A DNA stretch of 35,361 nucleotides from positions 1 to 35,361 of the forward strand of contig WRBE01000025.1 of NCBI GenBank assembly GCA_009779845.1, in the 5' to 3' direction. This stretch comes from Oscillospiraceae bacterium (lineage in GTDB: Bacteria > Bacillota > Clostridia > Oscillospirales > Oscillospiraceae). Of the stretch, positions 16,300 to 24,469 are shown piece by piece (position 1 is the first letter of the stretch; the number at the start of each line of letters is the position of its first letter). The translations under genes and the position numbers were made by a program. The notes under the pieces are model-generated. The model did not search any database. It was not told the DNA's origin and worked only from the letters and a program-made list of their open reading frames with translations.

Positions 16300-17421
16300 C
16301 TATCTGACGACGCGAGACGGGAGTATCCACATGCGAAGCGCATCTATAAAACTCCAAACAGCGGGATCTTCCGCATAGAAGGATCCAATTCTTACATCAA
16401 TGAGCTGCAGGGCTCTGGATACATAAGTAACACCGTTTTCATCTACAAACACATATTCAAATAGGTATGCATTGGCTGCACCGGAATGAAGCAGTCCTAA
16501 ATCATGATTGATGTTCCGACGCACCCAGTCATTCTCACCAAACAGCCTTCTGCCCTCTTGATAAATCTCTTCCAGCATGGCTGCTACAGCGTCCACGCTC
16601 AGTCTCTCATACTCGACATAGCGCATTTCTAGTGTTTCTGGGTTAAGGTCAAACGGTATCCCCGGTGCCACCCACGACCGCAGGTAGTAGACATGTCCAG
16701 CATTCGGGAACGGCGCGTATAAAGAGGAACACACTGTAATAAATTGCCCTTCACTCGGCGGAACTTCCACATTCAAGAATCTGAGGAACACAGCGGCGGC
16801 CTCTGCTCTTGTCAGCGCATGGTTGGGCGCAAGTTCCGTAGCAGATTTACCAGTTAGTATCCCATTGAAGTTTGCCCAACGCATTGCATCCTGCGCCCAG
16901 TGACGAATCGTTGCGGAATCCTCAAATTGATTGAGGGAGAAGAACGCTGGAATGATGACGGCAAAGTCTTGGCTCTTTGCTAGATTGTGCAACATTGTGG
17001 CAACTTCCGCCCGTGAGATATCTGCGTTCGGCAAAAATGAGTTCTCGCTCACGCCTCTTACAACGCCGATATCTGCCGCCCAAGTCACGTAGGGCGCAAA
17101 CCAGCTATCTTCTGAAACATCGGCAAACTGTGATTGACGCGGATCATTTTCGCCCGCAGTTCTTCCTTGTAGGGCACGGAAGAGTATTGCGGCAGTCTCG
17201 GCACGGCTGAGATTATCATGCGGTGCGAACTTTGTTTCGGAAACACCTTGCATCAGGTTCCTCGCCGAAACCTCTTGCACATATCCATGCGCCCAGTTGC
17301 CCCGCAGGACATCGGCGAACGTTCTCGTCGCGGCGCTGGCCCCTCCTGCTAATGTGGTGAACAATATGCCCCCTAAGACGCACATGCTCACAACTGTCTT
17401 TTTGATCTTTCCTAATTTCAT
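16300..17421 (-). CDS. Secreted SLH-domain protein under BlaI-type control
   Basis: 373 residues. A signal peptide covers about 1-31 (basic start, VVSMCVLGGILFTTLAGGASA). Three SLH domains follow at about 34-86, 98-149 and 164-217, each with an FADV/FED-type start and a SRAE or TRAE motif (LSRAETAAILFRAL, ISRAEVATMLHNLA, LTRAEAAAVFLRFL). These bind wall polysaccharide. Residues 225-373 form a domain I do not recognise. ATG at 17421 has AAGGAGAG 8 bases upstream. The promoter is overlaid by two copies of the operator also found before the blaI-like gene, so this is the likely effector of the regulon, in the place held by beta-lactamase in bla systems. Confidence 0.9.
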   Translation of the reverse strand: MKLGKIKKTVVSMCVLGGILFTTLAGGASAATRTFADVLRGNWAHGYVQEVSARNLMQGVSETKFAPHDNLSRAETAAILFRALQGRTAGENDPRQSQFADVSEDSWFAPYVTWAADIGVVRGVSENSFLPNADISRAEVATMLHNLAKSQDFAVIIPAFFSLNQFEDSATIRHWAQDAMRWANFNGILTGKSATELAPNHALTRAEAAAVFLRFLNVEVPPSEGQFITVCSSLYAPFPNAGHVYYLRSWVAPGIPFDLNPETLEMRYVEYERLSVDAVAAMLEEIYQEGRRLFGENDWVRRNINHDLGLLHSGAANAYLFEYVFVDENGVTYVSRALQLIDVRIGSFYAEDPAVWSFIDALRMWILPSRVVR

Positions 17422-17448
17422 TGGTTGACTCTCCTTTTCTGGTTGTTT

Positions 17449-17482
17449 GAATGTTTGTTCTATCGAAATAGAACAAACATTC
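17449..17482. promoter_or_regulatory. Operator 1 of the SLH gene
   Basis: A perfect inverted repeat with 15-base arms and a CGAA centre; core TTCTAT (17458-17463) and ATAGAA (17468-17473). It lies around and after the expected transcription start. Its centre is 22 bases from that of operator 2, about two helix turns, so two dimers could bind on the same face. Confidence 0.85.
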
Positions 17483-17496
17483 TATCACGATAGAAT
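17479..17496. promoter_or_regulatory. Operator 2 of the SLH gene
   Basis: An 18-base palindrome, ATTCTATC-AC-GATAGAAT, with core TTCTAT (17480-17485) and ATAGAA (17490-17495). It overlaps the -10 box and spacer of the promoter, as does the operator at 16235-16272 for the blaI-like gene. Confidence 0.85.
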
Positions 17497-17507
17497 GATG
17501 CTGTCAA
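17479..17507 (-). promoter_or_regulatory. Promoter of the SLH gene
   Basis: On the minus strand TTGACA (17507-17502), 17 bases, TAGAAT (17484-17479): consensus -35 and near-consensus -10, so a strong promoter when free of repressor. Confidence 0.87.
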
Positions 17508-17536
17508 TAGGTATTTTTTCTTTTTGGTTTTGTACC

Positions 17537-17564
17537 CAAAAAAGGCCCGCCCGGCAGGGCAGGC
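17537..17564 (-). terminator. Intrinsic terminator after whiA
   Basis: On the minus strand GCCTGCCC, TGCC loop, GGGCGGGC (one G-U pair), then C and seven T. It lies about 50 bases after the whiA stop and before the SLH promoter, closing the hprK-whiA operon. Confidence 0.87.
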
Positions 17565-17613
17565 TCTTGATTCGCACTGAGATAGAGTCGGCACCCCGCC
17601 GAACAGCAACCCC

Positions 17614-18507
17614 TTATCCCGACCCCAGTTCTACCAACTTCCGTAACCGATGACTCATACAAGACTTTGTCACCGGCGGGTCCGCCAGTTCCGCCAGTTC
17701 CGCCAAGCTGGCCTCGGGGTTCACAATCCGGAGCAGGGCGGTCTGTTGCAACTTGTCCGGCAGGCTCTCTAGCCCGTCTCCCTGCTCAATGCGGCGGATG
17801 GCGGTCAGTTGGGCTTGGGCGGCTTCTACGCTTTTTTCCACGTTGGCGGTATCGCAGTTGACCTTCCGCTGGATGGCGTTTTTCATATGCCGCTCGACCT
17901 TGGCAGTCATATAGGCCATAGCAGACCCGGTGGCACCCATGGTGGTGAGCATGTCCTCAATGGCACCGGACTGCTTGAAGTAAATGACATATTTGCCCCG
18001 GCGAACGGTGTCCCGGGGGATGAAGTCCATGTCCCGGAGGATGGAGAACAGCCCGCCTGACACGCTTTTATGGCGGGTGACAAACTCCAAATGGTACCCC
18101 TTCTCTGGGGCAGTGACCGAACCTCCAGCCGAAAATGCACCTCGGAGAAAACGGATGGTACAACAGGGTTCTTCTAACAGACTAAAGTTAATGGCGTGGG
18201 ACAGATGGGTGTTTAGGTCATACCCCACGGTGTCCGCAATTCGGCGAAGTTTTTTTGGGTCGTCTATCATATAAGACCCCTTCTGTGCCCCTTGGGCCGG
18301 CCGGGAATCCAACTGGACGCCAAACCCTCGTTGCAACAGCTCTTCCAACCGTGCCCCAAAGGCGAGGCTTTCCGTAATCACCCGGATTTCCCGGTGGTTA
18401 AACGTGCTGGCATAGAGGAAAATGCCGTAGCATTCCGCTACGGCACAACAGCGTTTGCCGACAGGCAACTTGGTCAGCTCAGATTTTACATCGGCGGAAA
18501 AACTCAT
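17614..18507 (-). CDS. whiA: DNA-binding protein WhiA
   Basis: 297 residues, a little shorter than many WhiA proteins. The start MSFSADVKSELTKLP and CCAVAECYGIF are typical; a degenerate LAGLIDADG-type fold fills the first two thirds (CCTIRFLRGAFSAGGSVTAPEKGYHLEF). The C-terminal helix-turn-helix lies in ASLAELAELADPPVTKSCMSHRLRKL. WhiA is a conserved Gram-positive regulator linked to cell division and sporulation. ATG at 18507 has GAGAGGG upstream. It is last in the operon, directly after rapZ; the usual yvcK between them is missing. Confidence 0.96.
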   Translation of the reverse strand: MSFSADVKSELTKLPVGKRCCAVAECYGIFLYASTFNHREIRVITESLAFGARLEELLQRGFGVQLDSRPAQGAQKGSYMIDDPKKLRRIADTVGYDLNTHLSHAINFSLLEEPCCTIRFLRGAFSAGGSVTAPEKGYHLEFVTRHKSVSGGLFSILRDMDFIPRDTVRRGKYVIYFKQSGAIEDMLTTMGATGSAMAYMTAKVERHMKNAIQRKVNCDTANVEKSVEAAQAQLTAIRRIEQGDGLESLPDKLQQTALLRIVNPEASLAELAELADPPVTKSCMSHRLRKLVELGSG

Positions 18508-18531
18508 GGAACGCCCTCTCTACTTCTTCGG

Positions 18532-19401
18532 CTATAACATTTTCTTTTCAATATCACGGTTAATCTGCTCTACCATATAGCCCTGCACGGCGATTCCTTC
18601 GGTCAGGGCGGCGGCTAGGGCCACACTGCGGTGCCGCCCGCCGGTACAGCCGATGGAGATGGTCAAAGACGGCTTGCCCTCTTCCATATATAGTGGCAGC
18701 AAAAAACTCACCATCTCATTTAAGTGCCGCATAAATGTTACCGCTTGGGGATGGGAGAACACGAATTCTCGGACAGGCTTATCCAACCCCGTCTGCGGAC
18801 GCAACTCGTCTAGGTAGAAGGGGTTTGGCAAATAGCGTACATCGAACACTAGGTCAGAGTCCATGGGGATTCCGTACTTAAACCCGAAGGCTACCACGTT
18901 TACATGGATCGGCTTGTCATTGCTTTCGGCCGCCATAAATAGCTGGAACAACTTGCGCTGTAACTGTCCAAGGGTAAGCCCTGTGGTGTCCACAATAAAG
19001 TTTGCCCGATCCCGAACAGGTAACAGTTGATGCTTTTCCTGCCGGATGGCTTCTTCTAATCCACGACCACCGGGGTCTAGGGGGTGCCGCCGCCGGGTCT
19101 CTTTGAACCGGCGCACTAGGGTTTCTATGGAGGCGTCCATGAACAGGATTTGATAGGGGCAACCCATAGCGACCATCTCGTCCAAGGCGGCAAACAGCAC
19201 ATCAAATCCTTCTTGACTGCGAGCATCTGTCACCAACGCCACCCGCTCATACTGACCACGGGCGGACAACGCCAGCTCTGCAAACCGAGGAATCAAGGCC
19301 GCCGGCAGGTTATCCACGCAGTAAAATCCCAAATCCTCTAATATATCCGCCGCTTGGCTTTTACCGGCCCCGCTGATGCCGGAGATGACTACGAATTCCA
19401 T
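18532..19401 (-). CDS. rapZ: RapZ/YvcJ nucleotide-binding protein
   Basis: 289 residues, the family's usual length. Walker A is GISGAGKSQ near residue 8; Walker B and switch parts include FYCVDNLPAALIP, ALVTDARS and LFMDAS. The C-terminal domain has VNVVAFGFKYGIP, DVRYLPNPF and the IGCTGGRHRSVALA motif. In E. coli RapZ controls glmZ small RNA and so glucosamine-6-phosphate synthesis; Bacillus YvcJ binds nucleotides and affects competence. Function in this organism is inferred only from family. ATG at 19401 has AGGGG upstream. Confidence 0.96.
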   Translation of the reverse strand: MEFVVISGISGAGKSQAADILEDLGFYCVDNLPAALIPRFAELALSARGQYERVALVTDARSQEGFDVLFAALDEMVAMGCPYQILFMDASIETLVRRFKETRRRHPLDPGGRGLEEAIRQEKHQLLPVRDRANFIVDTTGLTLGQLQRKLFQLFMAAESNDKPIHVNVVAFGFKYGIPMDSDLVFDVRYLPNPFYLDELRPQTGLDKPVREFVFSHPQAVTFMRHLNEMVSFLLPLYMEEGKPSLTISIGCTGGRHRSVALAAALTEGIAVQGYMVEQINRDIEKKML

Positions 19402-19428
19402 AATTGTGCCCCTTTCTGGTGGTGTTGG

Positions 19429-20049
19429 TTATTCCACTCCCGGTTCAACCACAATGTTTACATAGGTCTCATGATACCGTTTGTTTTTCTCAATGTGAGA
19501 CAGGCAAAGCTCTTGCAACTCATCTATGCCTTCCATCATATCCGAAATGACTTTATACTCTTTTTCATTGGTGAGGATAGAGAATTTTTTATTCATCCGT
19601 TTGAACCCTCGGAGGCTTCGATCAGGAATTCTGTGTGTTTTCCGCCAGAGCGTCCGATAAATGAGATGATCGTCTTTCATGAAAATCTTCTCACTGACGC
19701 TACCAAAAATCAAAACAATGCCGACTAAGACAAGAAGGCCGAAGATAAGGTGCGACCTCCATGTCGTCGTTTCATCGGTAAACACCCACAAAAGAACATG
19801 AAGTCCTCCAAACACTACAACACCTGTAATACCTATCCACATTTCCTTCAAAGCAACTCGAATCGGATCGCCCTTTTTTCGACCGAAGCGTTTCTCATAC
19901 TTCTTTTCAAACTTTCTCTCAACCTTGTCAACCTTAGAAGAAAACTTTTTGCCTAAACGAGTTTTTTCAAACCAATCTACCAGCCTTTTGAGCAGCTCTA
20001 CAAACAAATAGCCTAACACAACAATCTCCTTTTTGTCCGCAATCCGCAT
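19429..20049 (-). CDS. Unknown membrane protein, possible PH-like C-terminal domain
   Basis: 206 residues, not recognised. The N-terminal 55 residues are amphipathic then strongly basic and charged (VDKVERKFEKKYEKRFGRKKGD), probably coiled or membrane-surface helix. Two membrane helices lie at about 75-95 and 104-122. The cytoplasmic C-terminal 80 residues (from about KDDHLIYRTLWRKTHRIP) have the strand pattern of small bacterial PH-like domains, a weak suggestion. It sits between murB and rapZ, 12 bases after the murB stop, so it is in the operon. The ribosome site before ATG at 20049 is poor (AGGCAGG), so a later start is possible. Confidence 0.75.
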   Translation of the reverse strand: MRIADKKEIVVLGYLFVELLKRLVDWFEKTRLGKKFSSKVDKVERKFEKKYEKRFGRKKGDPIRVALKEMWIGITGVVVFGGLHVLLWVFTDETTTWRSHLIFGLLVLVGIVLIFGSVSEKIFMKDDHLIYRTLWRKTHRIPDRSLRGFKRMNKKFSILTNEKEYKVISDMMEGIDELQELCLSHIEKNKRYHETYVNIVVEPGVE

Positions 20050-20061
20050 GGGGCGGCCTGC

Positions 20062-20964
20062 CTACCATACCAACTTCACCTCAGCCTCCAACTCGACCCC
20101 TGTTCGCTGTAGTACCCTCTCTTGTATATGCGCCATCAACCGCAATACATCATCACACGTTGCACCACCTCGATTGATCACAAACCCGGCGTGTTTTTCC
20201 GACACCTGCGCGCCGCCAATTGCATATCCTTTTAAACCCGCCTCGTCAATCAGGGCGGCGGCATAGCCTGTTTTGGGCCGCTTAAACGTACTGCCACCGC
20301 TGGGGAACTCTAAGGGCTGGCTGGTGCGGCGTTTGGCGGCCAGCTCGTCCATTTTTGCCTGAATTTCTGCCGGGTCACCAGGGGTGAGGGTAAGCTCGGC
20401 CCCTAAAATCAGAACGTCCGGATTATCACAAAACGGACTGTGGCGGTAAGAAAAATCCAATTCTGCCCCTTGGGCTGTTTGGCGTTCTTGTTGCGTATCC
20501 AAATAGTGTACACAGGTCACCACTTGCCCCATCTCGCCACCATAGGCTCCGGCGTTCATATATACCGCCCCGCCCAGCGTGCCGGGGATGCCATGAGCAA
20601 ACTCTAACCCCACAAGCCCCTGCTCTCTGGCAAAGACCGCCACCCGTGCCAACAATGTGCCACTGGCGGCGTAGATGGTGTCCCCCTCTAACCGCTTTAG
20701 GGCCGATACCCCGTCATAGGTTTTCATGGCAATCCGGTCAATGGGTGTATCAACCGCCAACAAGTTACTGCCGTTGCCAATAATCAAAGGCACCTCTCCC
20801 GCATGGCGAAGAAGTTCTGTTGCCTGTACCAATTCTGCTTCACTCTGCGGCAACACCAGTGCCCGGACAGGGCCGCCGATGCGAAACGAGGTATGGCGGG
20901 CTAAGGGCTCATGCTCTAAAAAAGGGATGCCTGCTTGGGTCAGTTGTGCTAAAATCTCCTGCAT
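20062..20964 (-). CDS. murB: UDP-N-acetylenolpyruvoylglucosamine reductase MurB (type II)
   Basis: 300 residues. FAD-binding motifs HTSFRIGGP, IGNGSNLL and GIPGTLGGAVYMNAGAYGGE are present. YRHSPF and SGGSTFKRP carry the catalytic Arg and Ser, and the final Glu lies in ELEAEVKLVW. It reduces the enolpyruvyl group with NADPH to give UDP-MurNAc, the second step of peptidoglycan precursor synthesis in the cytoplasm. The gene follows hprK by about 13 bases. Confidence 0.97.
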   Translation of the reverse strand: MQEILAQLTQAGIPFLEHEPLARHTSFRIGGPVRALVLPQSEAELVQATELLRHAGEVPLIIGNGSNLLAVDTPIDRIAMKTYDGVSALKRLEGDTIYAASGTLLARVAVFAREQGLVGLEFAHGIPGTLGGAVYMNAGAYGGEMGQVVTCVHYLDTQQERQTAQGAELDFSYRHSPFCDNPDVLILGAELTLTPGDPAEIQAKMDELAAKRRTSQPLEFPSGGSTFKRPKTGYAAALIDEAGLKGYAIGGAQVSEKHAGFVINRGGATCDDVLRLMAHIQERVLQRTGVELEAEVKLVW

Positions 20965-20977
20965 ATAATACTTACCC

Positions 20978-21949
20978 CTAGTCTAAACTTGCCGCATTGG
21001 CCTCAAAATACTGGTTAAGCTGTTTGGTAAACTCAATGGCAGAGTTATATCCCATCCGCTTCTGTCTGTTGTTCATGGCCGCCACCTCAATAATGGCCGC
21101 TAAGTTCCGCCCCGGCCGTACCGGGACGGTAAGGCACGGCACGTTAATCCCCAACAGTTCCATGGTATTCTGGTCGATTCCCAGCCGGTCATAGACGGTG
21201 TCATCTTTCCAAATTTCTAACTGGATTACTAAGTCCACCTTCTCCGAAATCTTGACCGCACCGATCCCAAACAACCGCCGGACATCAATAATCCCCAAGC
21301 CCCGGAGTTCAATATAGTGCCGAATACTCTCCGGTGCTGTCCCCACCAAAGCAGTGTCGGAGGTGCGGCGCAGTTCTACCGCATCGTCCGCAATCAGGCG
21401 GTGGCCCCGCTTGACCAACTCAATGGCGGCCTCACTTTTGCCCACGCCGCTCTCACCGAAGAGTAATATCCCTTCGCCATAAACCTCCACCAACACCCCG
21501 TGGCGGGTCATGCGGGGGGCCAGCTCTATATTGAGGAATGCGATACACGCCGCCATAAAGTCGCTGGTCTCCCGATCGGTCCGCAGAATGGTGATGCCCT
21601 GTTCTACGGCGGCCTCAACACACTCTGGGCAAACGGGAACGGATGCCTCGTCCCGACAGAGGATGAGGGCCGGAATCTTTGTGGCGAACAACCGGGTAAA
21701 GACTTCTTTCCGGGCAGTTGCGGATAGCGTTTTTAAAAATGTGGTCTCTACCATACCCAATATCTGGAGCCGTGCCGGGGAAAAGTAGTCATAAAACCCT
21801 ACCAGTTGCAGTCCCGGTCGATTCAGCTCCGCGGTCTCTACTCGGATGGTGTCAAAATCCTCCGCCCGGTGGACAACTTCCATGTTGAAATTCTCCACGA
21901 TTTTGGATAGTTGAATGTGAAATGATGGTTGTTGCAAGGGTGCCCACAT
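20978..21949 (-). CDS. hprK: HPr kinase/phosphorylase
   Basis: About 323 residues. The C-terminal kinase domain has LLFGESGVGKSEAAIEL (Walker A), the catalytic His in MTRHGVLVEV, ADDAVEL, and the HPrK signature ELRGLGIIDVRRLFG. It phosphorylates HPr on serine and removes that phosphate, setting carbon catabolite control. ATG at 21949 is chosen because the promoter at 21984-22012 lies upstream of it; a longer reading from TTG at 22012 would start inside the -35 box. The ribosome site before the ATG is close (AGG adjoining). Confidence 0.96.
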   Translation of the reverse strand: MWAPLQQPSFHIQLSKIVENFNMEVVHRAEDFDTIRVETAELNRPGLQLVGFYDYFSPARLQILGMVETTFLKTLSATARKEVFTRLFATKIPALILCRDEASVPVCPECVEAAVEQGITILRTDRETSDFMAACIAFLNIELAPRMTRHGVLVEVYGEGILLFGESGVGKSEAAIELVKRGHRLIADDAVELRRTSDTALVGTAPESIRHYIELRGLGIIDVRRLFGIGAVKISEKVDLVIQLEIWKDDTVYDRLGIDQNTMELLGINVPCLTVPVRPGRNLAAIIEVAAMNNRQKRMGYNSAIEFTKQLNQYFEANAASLD

Positions 21950-21983
21950 CCTATCTGTATGAGTTTCGATTGAAATTATTTCT

Positions 21984-22012
21984 ATTATACCACGAATTAG
22001 TTTAAAGTACAA
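21984..22012 (-). promoter_or_regulatory. Promoter of the hprK-murB-rapZ-whiA operon
   Basis: On the minus strand TTGTAC (22012-22007), 17 bases, TATAAT (21989-21984). It fixes the hprK start at 21949. Confidence 0.75.
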
Positions 22013-22069
22013 TCCTATGTATCCATTGGAAATCCAAGGTTTTGCAATGAATTAAGAGGACAAAGAAAT

Positions 22070-22790
22070 TTATACCTTCACATCCTCCACATACATCAAA
22101 ATATTCACCGAAAACATATTGCCCTCATGGCTGATGTCCACCTACCCATCATACTTTTCTACGGATTTTTGGATATTACGCAACCCATAACCGTGGCCGT
22201 CACCATCTTTTCGCGTGGTGATTGCTTGTTTTGCTTCATGTTTTCCATCCACATATTTCATTATACCGTCATAGGTGTTCTCCATTTTTATAAACAAGAC
22301 ACCCCTGTTCACTTCAACAGTTAGCCTGATCATCTTGTCCTCAACTTTTTCTACAGCGTCAAACGCATTGTCTAAGAGGTTGCCGAGAATGGTCACCACA
22401 TCGGCGACTTCAATATTCAGAGCAGGGGGAATAAATATGCTCAACTGGAAATTGATGTGCTTGGCTACAACGTCTTTTATCTTGAAATTGATTATGCTGT
22501 CAAAGGCGATATTCCCCATGTCGCTGTACACTTCACTTTCTTCTACGTCACCTAAGAGCGTATTCAGATACTCCGTTGCCTCTTTGTTGTCTGCAGTAAA
22601 ATCTTTGAGTGCCGCCAAATGCAGTTTTACATCGTGCCTATATGCTTTCATTTTGTCTACTGATTCCTGCATAAGCTGGCACTGGGCAAAGTAATACTCT
22701 CTTTCTTGTGAATGCAGAGCTGATTGCAAGCTGTCCTCAAATACTCTTGAAATGATATTAAAAAATATAAAATCTCTATTTCCAGTTTGC
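22070..22790 (-). pseudogene. GHKL-type sensor histidine kinase, N-terminus lost and nonsense codon near the end
   Basis: The frame encodes the cytoplasmic part of an AgrC-like kinase: a helical region (REYYFAQCQLMQESVDKM), the phospho-acceptor His in YRHDVKLHL, the N box TILGNLLDNAFDA and the G box GDGHGYGLRNI. No membrane sensor part is present. In-frame sequence upstream of about 22790 is the wrong-frame shadow of the ABC permease gene. A TAG at 22142-22144 interrupts the conserved KYxG-Y-VDISHEG segment, and the frame then goes on as VDISHEGNMFSVNILMYVED to TAA at 22070. Likely non-functional. Its natural partner is the regulator fragment at 26121-26606. Confidence 0.82.
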
Positions 22791-22791
22791 C

Positions 22792-23556
22792 CTAAATCTC
22801 TTGCTTTTTCAAGGTGTGTATCGCACCAATCAGACACAAAACCGTCAAGCCCAATGCTCCAAAAACAGATGTAAGTTGTAGTTCTTCGCCTGCCAGCAAC
22901 ACAAGGGGTTGCCCAGCCAACGTGCCCGGCATCCAAGCGTGGATTCCCGGTATGTTCTGCGCCACGACAAAGAAGAAAATAAAGGCACCGAACGCCATCA
23001 TTGCACTGGCTACACTGCTCTTTGTCAGCGCACTAGAAAGCACGATGAGTCCGAGCAGTGCAATCAGAGACAAGCCATAGGTAGTAGCCCCAAGCAACAC
23101 GCCTGCCAAGCTACCGGCATAACCAAACAAGAAGTAGGTATATCCATAGGCGATACCTACGGCGAGAGCGAATGAAATGATGAGCAGGACAGCCATGGAA
23201 ATAAACTTCGCCATGACAAAGCTTGTGTGTGAAATATTCTTTGTCAGGGTCAAAGCGGCAGAGCCGCTCTGTTTCTCCCCAGAGATACAGCCCATAAACA
23301 ACATAATAACCCCGAGCGCACCAAGTTGTCCAAAAAGACTATAAAATTGAGCCCAACTGTCAACCCAAGTTGTGGGTGGCATTTCAAATGCCATTGCTGC
23401 GGCTCCAGCCGTTGCGTTAATGATGTCCTGCATATATCGAGTTAAAACAGGGGCAGCAAAACCAAAAAAGGCAAAGAAACAGATTAGTATGAAAAGCCGC
23501 TTTGTTCGCAATTGCTCCGCAAACTCCTTTTGTAAAAACACGAGAAAACTATGCAT
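22792..23556 (-). CDS. ABC transporter permease, ABC-2 type
   Basis: 254 residues with six hydrophobic segments: one near residues 22-40, then a loop and five more. A short cytoplasmic part with CISGEKQSGSAALTLTKNISHTSFVMAKF matches the conserved loop of ABC-2 permeases. The start ATG at 23556 overlaps the ATPase stop by 8 bases, so the two form one transporter. Substrate unknown; natA/natB and bacitracin-type exporters have the same layout. Its stop directly adjoins the truncated kinase gene. Confidence 0.9.
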   Translation of the reverse strand: MHSFLVFLQKEFAEQLRTKRLFILICFFAFFGFAAPVLTRYMQDIINATAGAAAMAFEMPPTTWVDSWAQFYSLFGQLGALGVIMLFMGCISGEKQSGSAALTLTKNISHTSFVMAKFISMAVLLIISFALAVGIAYGYTYFLFGYAGSLAGVLLGATTYGLSLIALLGLIVLSSALTKSSVASAMMAFGAFIFFFVVAQNIPGIHAWMPGTLAGQPLVLLAGEELQLTSVFGALGLTVLCLIGAIHTLKKQEI

Positions 23557-24469
23557 GTTTCGTCACCTCCAAGAAAATATCCTCTAACGATGGCACATGC
23601 GCATGATAGCTTTCAATCGCAATGTCCGCTTGGGCTAAAGCTGGGAGAATCTGCTTGTTAAGTTCATGAAGTTCCATGCCACGCACGAGAAATTCGGAAG
23701 GTTCAAGTTCTTCCACAGTTAGCTTTGGTTGAGTTTGCATGAGTGTCGTAAATTTTCCGCTATCCGCCGCAGAGTAGAGCTTTATGTTTGCTGTATCCGT
23801 TGCGTGTTGCTTCTTGATATTTTCTACCGTATCTTCTACAAGCAATTTCCCTTTTTCAATAATCAAAGCATAGTCACAAACATTTTCCACATCTGACAGG
23901 ATATGCGTAGACAAAAACACCGTTACCGAGCCCCGCAGGGAGCGGACTATGTTAATGAGTTCATGCCGTCCGATGGGGTCAAGTGCGCTGACCGGCTCGT
24001 CCAAGAAAATGACATCTGGTTCGTTCATTAAGGCTTGTGCAATGCCGAGCCGTTGCTTCATACCTCTTGAAAACCCTGCAATGCGGGTCTTGGTGCCAAA
24101 CAAATCTACCTGTTTGAGTAATTCATCCACTCTACTCCGGCGTTTTTTATTGTCTGTATTGTAGAGCCGCCCGCAGAAGTCGAGATATTCCGCGGCAGTC
24201 ATGTAACCATAGAAATTCGGAACGTCCGGCAGATAGCCGATATTTGAATTGTCACAATAGCCAAACTTTCGCTTTGTTCCCATAAGTGAGATTGAACCGC
24301 TGGTGGGCTTTGCAAGCCCGACAAGCATTTTGATTGTTGTTGTTTTACCTGCCCCGTTTCTTCCCAAAAAGCCACAGATGGAGCCGGCTGGCACACTTAA
24401 ATTTAATTCATTGACTGCCTTATATGCGCCAAACTGTTTTGTCAGTCCTCTTGTTTCGATTGCGTTCAT
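23549..24469 (-). CDS. ABC transporter ATP-binding protein
   Basis: 306 residues. Walker A is GRNGAGKTTTIK, the signature motif is the variant FSRGMKQRLGIAQAL (FSRG instead of LSGG), Walker B is DVIFLDEPVSALDP, and the switch His is in STHILSD. The C-terminal 80 residues are the extra domain common in drug- or peptide-export ATPases. ATG at 24469 abuts the PLDc_N gene stop with no gap, giving coupled translation. Confidence 0.95.
   Translation of the reverse strand: MNAIETRGLTKQFGAYKAVNELNLSVPAGSICGFLGRNGAGKTTTIKMLVGLAKPTSGSISLMGTKRKFGYCDNSNIGYLPDVPNFYGYMTAAEYLDFCGRLYNTDNKKRRSRVDELLKQVDLFGTKTRIAGFSRGMKQRLGIAQALMNEPDVIFLDEPVSALDPIGRHELINIVRSLRGSVTVFLSTHILSDVENVCDYALIIEKGKLLVEDTVENIKKQHATDTANIKLYSAADSGKFTTLMQTQPKLTVEELEPSEFLVRGMELHELNKQILPALAQADIAIESYHAHVPSLEDIFLEVTKHA

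Noticed and set aside
21950-22012. Longer HPr kinase start at TTG 22012
   Set aside because: The start would lie in the -35 box of the promoter, and the extra residues do not fit the family.
22791-22936. N-terminal extension of the kinase frame
   Set aside because: It is the wrong-frame reading of the ABC permease gene and has no kinase-like sequence.
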